DNA from: Mycolicibacterium litorale
GTDB taxonomy: Bacteria > Actinomycetota > Actinomycetes > Mycobacteriales > Mycobacteriaceae
DNA length: 64,000 nt
Assembly (NCBI RefSeq): GCF_010731695.1
Contig: NZ_AP022586.1
Span: 3,224,001 to 3,288,000, forward strand
Direction: 5' to 3'
Positions within the stretch are counted from its first letter, which is position 1. Each line of letters begins with the position of its first letter. Both the position numbers and the translations under genes were made by a program. Shown piece by piece: positions 57,433 to 64,000 of the stretch. The notes under the pieces were generated by a model that was not told the DNA's origin, did not search any database, and saw only the letters and a program-made list of their open reading frames with translations.

Positions 57433-58683
57433 ATGAGCACGCCGACGATGGACGACGCCGCCAAAGTGCTGGCCGATCCGACGGCTTACGCCGACGACCA
57501 GCGACTGCATGCGGCGTTGCGTCATCTGCGGGCGCACAACCCGGTCGCCCTGGTCGACAACCCGCCGTACCGGCCGTTCTGGGCGATCACCAAGCACGAA
57601 GACATCATGGCGATCGAACGGGCCAACGACCTGTTCCTGTCGGAGCCGCGGCCGCTGCTGTCCACCGCGCAGGCCGACGATCTGGCCAAGGCGCAACTCG
57701 AGGCGGGGATGGGTCTGCGCACGCTCATCCACATGGACGACCCGCACCACCGCAAGGTGCGGGCGATCGGCGCCGACTGGTTCCGGCCGAAGGCCATGCG
57801 CGATCTGAAGGTGCGCGTCGACGAACTCGCCAAGCGCTACGTCGACCGGATGCGCGACATCGGCCCGGAGTGTGACTTCGTCACCGAGATCGCGGTCAAC
57901 TTCCCGCTGTACGTGATCATGTCGCTGCTCGGACTGCCCGAAGAGGACTTCGGCCGGATGCACTCGTTGACCCAGGAGATGTTCGGCGGGGACGACGACG
58001 AGTACAAGCGGGGCACCACCCCGGAGGAGCAGATGGCGGTGCTGCTCGACTTCTTCTCCTACTTCTCCGCGCTGACCGCGTCGCGGCGGGCGAACCCCAC
58101 CGACGACCTGGCGTCCGCGATCGCCAACGGCACCGTCGATGGCGAACCCCTGTCCGACGTCGACACCGCCTCCTACTACGTCATCGTCGCGAGCGCGGGC
58201 CACGACACCACCAAGGACGCGATCTCGGGCGGGCTACTCGCACTCATCGAGAACCCCGGTGAGATGCAGCGCCTCAAGGACGACCCGGGCCTCATGGGCA
58301 CCGCGGTCGAGGAGATGATCCGCTGGTCGACTCCGGTCAAGGAGTTCATGCGCACCGCCGCCGAGGACACCACCGTGCGCGGGGTGCCGATCGCGAAGGG
58401 CGAATCCGTCTATCTCGCATACGTTTCGGCGAACCGGGACGAGGACATCTTCGACGAGCCGTTCCGCTTCGACGTCGGCCGTGACCCGAACAAGCACCTG
58501 TCGTTCGGATACGGCGTGCACTTCTGCCTCGGTGCCGCACTGGCCCGGATGGAGATGAACAGCCTGTTCACCGAACTCCTGCCCCGGCTGGAGTCGATCG
58601 AGCTGGCGGGACCGCCCGAGTTGTCGGCGACGACGTTCGTCGGCGGGCTCAAGCACCTGCCGATTCGGTACCAGCTGCGCTGA
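57433..58683 (+). CDS. Cytochrome P450 monooxygenase
   Basis: A 416-residue soluble P450. The haem ligand is C365 in FGYGVHFCLGAALAR. The I helix has AGHDTT (about 255-260) for oxygen activation, and the ExxR pair is E294/R297. The start is ATG 57433 with AAGGAG four bases upstream. No ferredoxin or reductase is adjacent. It is divergent from the carboxylesterase gene and overlaps the convergent TetR gene by 35 bases. I cannot name the CYP family or substrate with confidence. Confidence 0.92.
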   Translation: MSTPTMDDAAKVLADPTAYADDQRLHAALRHLRAHNPVALVDNPPYRPFWAITKHEDIMAIERANDLFLSEPRPLLSTAQADDLAKAQLEAGMGLRTLIHMDDPHHRKVRAIGADWFRPKAMRDLKVRVDELAKRYVDRMRDIGPECDFVTEIAVNFPLYVIMSLLGLPEEDFGRMHSLTQEMFGGDDDEYKRGTTPEEQMAVLLDFFSYFSALTASRRANPTDDLASAIANGTVDGEPLSDVDTASYYVIVASAGHDTTKDAISGGLLALIENPGEMQRLKDDPGLMGTAVEEMIRWSTPVKEFMRTAAEDTTVRGVPIAKGESVYLAYVSANRDEDIFDEPFRFDVGRDPNKHLSFGYGVHFCLGAALARMEMNSLFTELLPRLESIELAGPPELSATTFVGGLKHLPIRYQLR

Positions 58684-59305
58684 TCCCGCGCCGCCGGCCG
58701 TGGGTGGCCAGGAAACCGTCCACGGCCGCCTCGGCGCACGCGTGGTAGTCGAAGTCGGCCAGCGTGCTCAGCCGGCCCAGGATCAGCGGCCCGATGAGCA
58801 GCGCGATCGCCTGGATCCGGTCGACGTCGGCGAGATCGAGTTCGGCGCCCTGGGGGCTGTCGAAGATCGCATCGAACGGCGCCGCGTACACCTGCAGGAT
58901 CCGCTCGCGCAGCGACCCGACCGCGCCCCCGGTCTCCGCCTCGCGCACCTCTGCCCACGGGCCCAGATCCGGACCCGACGCGAGCCACGTCATCGCCGCC
59001 AGCGTGGTGGGCACCTCCGAGATCGGATCCGCCCAGCCGACCACGACGGCGACCAACTGCTCGCGCAGACTGCCCTCGGCCGGCGGCATCGGCGCCGGTT
59101 GCAGCAGGCCCTGGAAGGCCGCCGCGAGCAGATCGTTGGCGCTGGCGAAGTGGCGGTAGAGCGTCGCGCGGGCGACGTTCGCGGTGCGGGTGACCGCGTC
59201 GATCGTCACCGCGTTGGGACCCCCGGACCGCAGCAGCGCCGTCGCGGCTTCGAGCAGGCGGGCACGCGAACGCGCGGGACGCGGGTCACCACTGGCGTCG
59301 GTCAT
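58649..59305 (-). CDS. TetR-family transcriptional regulator
   Basis: A 218-residue TetR regulator with the helix-turn-helix AVTIDAVTRTANVARATLYRHFASANDLLAAAF. It is divergent from the MFS efflux gene, and two phased AGAC-N5-GTCT palindromes lie between them. It probably represses itself and the transporter. Its 3' end overlaps the P450 3' end by 35 bases. Confidence 0.9.
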   Translation of the reverse strand: MTDASGDPRPARSRARLLEAATALLRSGGPNAVTIDAVTRTANVARATLYRHFASANDLLAAAFQGLLQPAPMPPAEGSLREQLVAVVVGWADPISEVPTTLAAMTWLASGPDLGPWAEVREAETGGAVGSLRERILQVYAAPFDAIFDSPQGAELDLADVDRIQAIALLIGPLILGRLSTLADFDYHACAEAAVDGFLATHGRRRGISAAGTESAGA

Positions 59306-59334
59306 CGTTTACATCATCTCCCAGGCGGGTAACA

Positions 59335-59367
59335 AGACCATTCGTCTAGCTGCGAGACTGATGGTCT
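59335..59367. promoter_or_regulatory. Two phased AGAC-N5-GTCT palindromes, predicted TetR operators
   Basis: AGACCATTCGTCT at 59335-59347 and AGACTGATGGTCT at 59355-59367, starting 20 bases apart. The second extends to GAGAC/GTCTC arms. They lie between tetR (start 59305) and the MFS gene (start 59396), so bound dimers could block both promoters. Confidence 0.7.
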
Positions 59368-59395
59368 CAAAACTCCGCACAGCCAGGAGAGGCGC

Positions 59396-60970
59396 ATGGT
59401 CGATACTCTCGCGCAGCCCGAACATCTATCCGGATCCAGCGTGGCCGCACTGAGCAAGGGGCGTCGCATCTGGCTGTTGGTCGTCGCCTGCATGGGTGTC
59501 GCGCTCGTCATTTCCTCGATGATCGCGCTCAACACCGCGCTCAGCGATATCGCGGTCGCGACCTCCGCCACACAGACACAGCTGACGTGGGTGGTCGACG
59601 GGTACACGCTGGTGCTCGCCTGCCTTCTGCTGCCTGCCGGCGCCATCGGCGATCGTTACGGACGACGCGGCGCACTGCTGATCGGCCTGGTGATCTTCTC
59701 CCTGGCGTCGGTGGCTCCGCTGATGTTCGACAGCCCGACACAGATCATCGTGGCCCGCGCGGTCGCCGGCGCGGGCGCTGCCTTCGTGATGCCGGCCACG
59801 CTGTCCCTCTTGACGGCGGCCTACCCGAAGTCGGAGCGCAACAAGGCGGTGGGAATCTGGGCGGCCGTCGCCGGATCCGCCACCGTGATCGGATTCCTCG
59901 GCTCGGGACTCCTGCTGCACTACTGGTCGTGGCAATCGATCTTCTGGGCCTTCGCGATCGCCGGCGCGGCGATGATCGCGCTCACCTGCACCGTGCCGTC
60001 GTCACGCGAGTCGGACGCTGCGCCCTTGGACTGGTGGGGCGCCGGCCTCATCGGCGCCGCAGTCGCGGTGTTCGTCTTCGGTGTCATCGAGGCGCCCGCC
60101 CGGGGTTGGACTGATCCCGGCGTGCTCACATGCATATCCGCGGGGCTGGTCCTCGCGGTGGTCTTCGCGTTCGTCGAACTACGCCGCCGATTCCCGCTGC
60201 TCGATGTGCGGTTGTTCGGCAGGCCCGACTTCGCCACCGGCGCCGTGGGCGTCACACTGCTGTTCTTCGCGAATTTCGGCTTCTTCTTCGTGGTCATCCA
60301 ATACATCCAGTTGGTGATGGGTTACACGCCACTGCGAACCGCCTTCGCCATTGCGCCGCTCGCCGTCCCGCTACTCGTCTTCGGTGTGCTCACGCCCTGG
60401 TACTTGCCACGGATGGGGTTGCGGCTGACCGTGTTCAGCGGCCTGCTCATCCTCTCTGCTGGTCTGCTGTGCATGCAGCTACTCGAGGTCGGCTCCACCT
60501 ACTGGGATCTGACCTGGCCGCTGCTCGTCATGAGTACAGGTATCGGGTTGTGTACCGCCCCCACTACTTCGGCGATCATGGGAGCGGTTCCCGACGAGAA
60601 GCAGGGTGTCGCATCGGCCGTCAACGACGCCACTCGCGAGATCGGGGCCGCGCTCGGCATCGCCGTGGCGGGTTCGATCTTCGCCGCGCAGTACGCCGAT
60701 GCGCTGACATCGCGGTTGAGCGCTTTCCCGCCGGAGGTTCGCGGCCCTGCGGCGGATTCGCCGGCGGAGGCCCTGGCCATTGCCGAGGAGCTCGGGCCCC
60801 AGGGTGCTCAACTGGCCGATCTGACTGCGTCCGCCTTTCTGCAGGCAATGGATTCCTCGTTGTTCGCGATCGCCGCCGTGGTCGCGGTGGCCGCCGTCTT
60901 CGTCGCTATCTGGGCGCCCGGCCGGAATGGACGACAGTTGCGCGTCGTGCGTCGGCTCAGCCGGCGATGA
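59396..60970 (+). CDS. MFS drug-efflux transporter (DHA2/EmrB family)
   Basis: A 524-residue, 14-helix major facilitator. Motifs: MIALNTALSDIAVATSATQTQLTWVVDGYTLVLACLLLPAGAIGDRYGRR (helices 1-3), AVAGAGAAFVMPATLSLL (motif C region) and ATREIGAALGIAVAGSI. Such proteins export lipophilic compounds by proton antiport. The ATG 59396 follows AGGAGAGGCGC. It is divergent from its probable TetR repressor and overlaps the 3' end of mftG by 14 bases. Confidence 0.9.
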   Translation: MVDTLAQPEHLSGSSVAALSKGRRIWLLVVACMGVALVISSMIALNTALSDIAVATSATQTQLTWVVDGYTLVLACLLLPAGAIGDRYGRRGALLIGLVIFSLASVAPLMFDSPTQIIVARAVAGAGAAFVMPATLSLLTAAYPKSERNKAVGIWAAVAGSATVIGFLGSGLLLHYWSWQSIFWAFAIAGAAMIALTCTVPSSRESDAAPLDWWGAGLIGAAVAVFVFGVIEAPARGWTDPGVLTCISAGLVLAVVFAFVELRRRFPLLDVRLFGRPDFATGAVGVTLLFFANFGFFFVVIQYIQLVMGYTPLRTAFAIAPLAVPLLVFGVLTPWYLPRMGLRLTVFSGLLILSAGLLCMQLLEVGSTYWDLTWPLLVMSTGIGLCTAPTTSAIMGAVPDEKQGVASAVNDATREIGAALGIAVAGSIFAAQYADALTSRLSAFPPEVRGPAADSPAEALAIAEELGPQGAQLADLTASAFLQAMDSSLFAIAAVVAVAAVFVAIWAPGRNGRQLRVVRRLSRR

Positions 60971-62399
60971 ACTGCGCGGCCCGGTGGCCGATCATCGCGA
61001 TCGTCGCATGCGGGCCGCGACTGGTGGGGGCGGGCATCACCGAACCGTCGACCACCCACAACCCCTCGACGCCGCGCACGCGGCACTGCGCGTCGAGCAC
61101 CGCACGCGGATCGTCGTCGTCTCCCATCGGCGCCGTACCGGCCAGATGCTGTGACGTCGACCAGGACGGCTCGTCGGATTCCGCTATCCCGCCGGCCAAT
61201 TCGTATGCGAGCTCGGCCCCTGCGGCGAGGTCGGCCACATCGGCGGGTTCACTGTCGTAGCGGTGTTCGATGACCGGCGGCACCAGTGGATCGGCCGACG
61301 CGAGCATGACCCTGCCCCTGGCGCGCGGCTGCATCAGCGCGACCCCGATGTGCGGACGGTCGGCGGGATCGTGGCCCGGCCCGTGCACCATTGCGGCGAA
61401 ACCCGATGTGTAGGGCCGTATCTCGAGGTGCGAGTCCGTGGTCAGCACCGCCTCCAACGGCGGCAGGTCGTGCGTCGGCGTCCATCCCACCGGGATCACC
61501 CATTCGGGATGGTCGAACATCGCGACGCCGACAGGCAGGTCCTGAAAAACCTCGATTGCCAAGTCGCGCAGCGCTTCCGCCGGTCCTATCCCCGAGACCA
61601 TGAGCAACTGCGCGCTGCCGATTGCGCCCGCGCACACCACGACACGGTCGGCGGTCACGGTGCTCCTGCCCGCCGGGCCGGCGCACTCCACCGCGGTGGC
61701 GCGGCCCCGCTCGATCCGGATCCGCACGACACGAGTGTCGGGCAGTAGGTCGACGTTGGTCCGGAGCAGCGCGGGCTGCAGGAACGCGCCGCCCGGCCCG
61801 ACGCGGGTGCCGCTGTCCACGTTCAGCGGCACCGCACCCACGCCCGCCGCGGACGCATCCGCGTCGAGGCCGCTGAGGTCGTCGATCCACGCGAAGCCCG
61901 CCTCCCGGGCGGCGGCGACGAAGAATGCGGTGCATCCGTCGAAATCGGTCATCCGTCGGACGTTGATGGGCCCGTCGTCGCCGTGCAGTGGTCCACCGAA
62001 ATCCAGATCCGTCTCGATCGCCCGGAAGTGGTCGAGCACGTCGCGCCAAGCCCAGCCGGGGATCTGCCACCGGTCGAAGTCGGCGGGGAGGCCGCGGCAG
62101 AAGTAGCCACCGTTGACCGCTCCGGAGCCCCCGACCACCGCACCCCGGGTGATCTGGACGCGACGGGGCGGCGCGTCGGTGAGCGTGGTCGTATAGTGCC
62201 GCACCACCGAACTCGCGGTGCCGATCGGCAGCCGCAGCCCGTCGTTGATCTGCTGGGCGACCCGCGGATCGGACGGGGCCGGCCCGGCCTCCACCACCGT
62301 CACCCGACACCGCGGATCGGAGGAAAGCCGTTCGGCCAGCACGGATCCTGCGCTTCCGGCACCGACGATCACCACGTCGCTGTGCACAGCCTCGGTCAA
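60957..62399 (-). CDS. mftG: Mycofactocin-associated GMC oxidoreductase MftG
   Basis: A 480-residue FAD-dependent GMC-family dehydrogenase; M. tuberculosis Rv0697 is the counterpart. DVVIVGAGSAGSVLAERLSSDP binds the FAD ADP moiety. RGAVVGGSGAVNGGYFCRGL and GAIGSAQLLMVSGIGPAE are GMC signatures. The C-terminal HLAGTAPMG, WVVDGSVMPAPTSRGPHAT and a GMC-type C-terminal domain hold the active-site residues. I chose TTG 62399 (TEAVHSDVVIVGAG follows), nine bases after the mftF stop. It is thought to reoxidise the mycofactocin cofactor and pass electrons towards the respiratory chain. Confidence 0.92.
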   Translation of the reverse strand: MTEAVHSDVVIVGAGSAGSVLAERLSSDPRCRVTVVEAGPAPSDPRVAQQINDGLRLPIGTASSVVRHYTTTLTDAPPRRVQITRGAVVGGSGAVNGGYFCRGLPADFDRWQIPGWAWRDVLDHFRAIETDLDFGGPLHGDDGPINVRRMTDFDGCTAFFVAAAREAGFAWIDDLSGLDADASAAGVGAVPLNVDSGTRVGPGGAFLQPALLRTNVDLLPDTRVVRIRIERGRATAVECAGPAGRSTVTADRVVVCAGAIGSAQLLMVSGIGPAEALRDLAIEVFQDLPVGVAMFDHPEWVIPVGWTPTHDLPPLEAVLTTDSHLEIRPYTSGFAAMVHGPGHDPADRPHIGVALMQPRARGRVMLASADPLVPPVIEHRYDSEPADVADLAAGAELAYELAGGIAESDEPSWSTSQHLAGTAPMGDDDDPRAVLDAQCRVRGVEGLWVVDGSVMPAPTSRGPHATIAMIGHRAAQFIAG

Positions 62400-62407
62400 G
62401 GGCGCGC

Positions 62408-63820
62408 TTACGTCCGGATCTGCGGTTTGAGCGCGCCGAGGTGCCGTTCCCGCACCACCCCGGTCCACAGGCCCAGTCCGTAGGCGATGTCGTCGAGCCG
62501 GCGCAGCAGCATGTAGGTGATCAGCCCGACCTGTTTGGTGTCGTCGTCGGTGTTGCCGCGCCGGGCCGTCCAATCGACCACGCCGTCGAGCACCGCGGCG
62601 ATCAGCACCGCCTGCCTGCAGCGACGCGACACCACCGCGGCCAGCAGGGCGATGGGCCAGTAGTGCCGGCAGATCGCCGACGCCAATTGCAGCGCCGCCG
62701 ACCACAATCCGTGCGCGGCGATGGCCACGACCTGCCGGGGCTGGGTCTCGACGGTGCGCAGCGCGTTGGCCACGCGCCGCGCGGTGTAACCCGCGGCCAG
62801 CATCGACGCCAGGTAGCCGAGGCAGCTGCCCATCGCCATCAGCACCCAGACCACCAGCGTCCAGCCCGAGATCACCAGCGGGGCGGTCTTGCCCGGGTGA
62901 CGTACCGACAGCGGCGCAGCGGACTCCCCGTAGAACGCCTTGCGCAGGAACCACTCCCCCAGATCGGTGCGGTGGTCGTGCGCGACGAGCGCGATGGGCT
63001 CGTAGCGCAACCGGGCACCGGACTCCACGAGACGCCAGCACAGGTCGACGTCCTCGCCGGACCGCATCGTCTCGTCGAATCCGCCGACGTCCTCCAGCGC
63101 GCGGCGCCGGCAGATGATCGCCGCACTCGGCACGTAGGAGACCGGGCTGCAGGGGATCACCGGCGCCTCCCGCTGCCCGAGGTCGAGCGACGAGCGCACA
63201 GCCTCGTAGCGGGCCACCGGATTGTCCGCCGTGCGCATGCCGACGATGCGGGGCGCCACCAGCGCGACGGCCGGGTCGCAGAAGTGGCCCAGCAACGCCT
63301 CGAGCCAGCCGCGGCGCGGGACCACGTCGGAGTCGAGGAACGCCACGAAGTCGGTGGAACTCGCCGCGGCGCCGGTGTTGCGGGCGGCCGCCGGACCCCT
63401 GCTGCGCTCGTGGCGGACGATCTGCACGTCGCAGTGCACGCCGGCCAGGTCGCTCGGCTCGATGGGCACCGCTGACCCGTCGTCCACGACGACGACCCGG
63501 AGACCGCGCAGCGATCCGACGAGGCGCTGCAGCCCGAACAGGTTGTCCCGCACCGGGATCACCACGGTGACGTCGCGGTGCGACGGCCCGCCCGCGGGTC
63601 GCGGATGGGCCACGGTGGCGTCGAGCAGGGTGCGCGCCAGCTGCGCACTCTGGGCGTCGTGCACCTCGAGGCGGCCACCGGTGAGCATGGTCTGCGCGGC
63701 TGGGGCCAGCCGCAGCAGCCGGGTGGGCGAACCCCCGAGCAGAGCGGCGCCCTCACCGAGCACCTTGACCCGCCGGTCGACCTGGACGGCAAAGCCGTTG
63801 GGCAGTCGGGGTCCGGTCAT
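62408..63820 (-). CDS. mftF: Mycofactocin glycosyltransferase MftF
   Basis: A 470-residue family 2 glycosyltransferase, the same length as Rv0696. The catalytic domain begins at [10 protein letters not shown]; the DxD-type motif is in [30 protein letters not shown] is the acceptor-side acidic motif. Two or more C-terminal hydrophobic helices (for example [20 protein letters not shown]) suggest membrane association. MftF attaches beta-1,4-linked glucose chains to mycofactocin. The ATG 63820 overlaps the mftE stop (ATGA). Confidence 0.95.
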   Translation of the reverse strand: MTGPRLPNGFAVQVDRRVKVLGEGAALLGGSPTRLLRLAPAAQTMLTGGRLEVHDAQSAQLARTLLDATVAHPRPAGGPSHRDVTVVIPVRDNLFGLQRLVGSLRGLRVVVVDDGSAVPIEPSDLAGVHCDVQIVRHERSRGPAAARNTGAAASSTDFVAFLDSDVVPRRGWLEALLGHFCDPAVALVAPRIVGMRTADNPVARYEAVRSSLDLGQREAPVIPCSPVSYVPSAAIICRRRALEDVGGFDETMRSGEDVDLCWRLVESGARLRYEPIALVAHDHRTDLGEWFLRKAFYGESAAPLSVRHPGKTAPLVISGWTLVVWVLMAMGSCLGYLASMLAAGYTARRVANALRTVETQPRQVVAIAAHGLWSAALQLASAICRHYWPIALLAAVVSRRCRQAVLIAAVLDGVVDWTARRGNTDDDTKQVGLITYMLLRRLDDIAYGLGLWTGVVRERHLGALKPQIRT

Positions 63821-64000
63821 CGCAGCATTCCGTTGCGGTCCGGCGCCCAGCGCGCGATCCGGTCGGCGCACTGTTGCACCATCTCGCCGAACAGGCGTGC
63901 ACCGTCGGCGTCGGTCGCCGTGGTCGGGTCGCCGAGCACGCCCACCTCGCTGACCGCCGCCACACCGCCCTGACGCAGCTGTGGCATCAGCTCGCGAAGC
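63817..64000 (-). CDS. mftE: Mycofactocin precursor peptide peptidase MftE, C-terminal part
   Basis: The last 60 or so codons of a creatininase-family peptidase (Rv0695 type); the start lies beyond the window. The residues include [26 protein letters not shown], the family's conserved C-terminal segment. MftE releases the modified Val-Tyr core from MftA. It is followed directly by mftF (stop/start overlap), as in other mft clusters; mftA-D are expected outside the right edge. Confidence 0.9.
   Translation of the reverse strand, partial: LRELMPQLRQGGVAAVSEVGVLGDPTTATDADGARLFGEMVQQCADRIARWAPDRNGMLR

Overview
The window looks like a chromosomal segment of a fast-growing mycobacterium (Mycolicibacterium type). 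It is very GC-rich. The gene order matches the Mycobacterium tuberculosis Rv0695-Rv0737 neighbourhood read in reverse: mftEFG, S10 operon, atsA/FGE, spc operon, sppA, SAM-methyltransferases, secY-adk-mapA, sigL-rslA-marR. F420-dependent luciferase-like oxidoreductases and a DUF222/HNH (13E12-type) protein also fit. I saw no tRNA, rRNA, CRISPR array or insertion sequence.

Layout. 1-7422 (+): the 3' end of a histidine kinase gene, two tandem F420-type oxidoreductases, rmlB-rmlC (rhamnose synthesis) and the valine-catabolic operon mmsA-acyl-CoA dehydrogenase-mmsB, preceded by a near-perfect palindromic operator. 7434-10222: a degenerate HAD-fold protein divergent from a NarL-type response regulator and GAF histidine kinase. 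10219-14692 (-): secY-adk-mapA-sigL-rslA-marR, with a SigL-type promoter in front of sigL. 14968-18649 (+): four tandem SAM-dependent methyltransferases. 18680-24855: sppA, another luciferase-like oxidoreductase, a DUF222/HNH protein, and an SDR-AraC pair. 24991-29231 (-): the spc ribosomal operon (L14 to L15), with a promoter and a strong terminator.

29433-45226 is an accessory catabolic island lying between the spc and S10 operons. Its core is a minus-strand operon, 38663 to 32473. It encodes a TenA/PqqC-fold protein carrying all six ligands of a haem-oxygenase-like diiron oxidase (HDO), a Rieske ferredoxin, an FAD ferredoxin reductase, an aldehyde dehydrogenase, a second Rieske protein, a gamma-glutamyltransferase-family enzyme and a RidA-type imine deaminase. 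Around it are a permease-amidase pair, a paralogous second permease with a DUF1275 protein, a GlcG/HbpS protein, a PucR regulator and an MFS transporter. I infer an oxidative pathway for uptake and breakdown of a nitrogen compound whose identity is not visible. This is the best candidate in the window for an undescribed system.

45176-49883: a formylglycine-generating enzyme with its arylsulfatase partner, then a DUF2306 membrane protein divergent from a TetR regulator across paired operators. 49931-55383 (-): the S10 operon (S10 to S17) with a long structured leader. 55701-60970: a type-B carboxylesterase lipoprotein, a cytochrome P450, and a TetR/MFS efflux pair with two phased operators. 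60957-64000 (-): the mycofactocin genes mftG, mftF and the 3' end of mftE.
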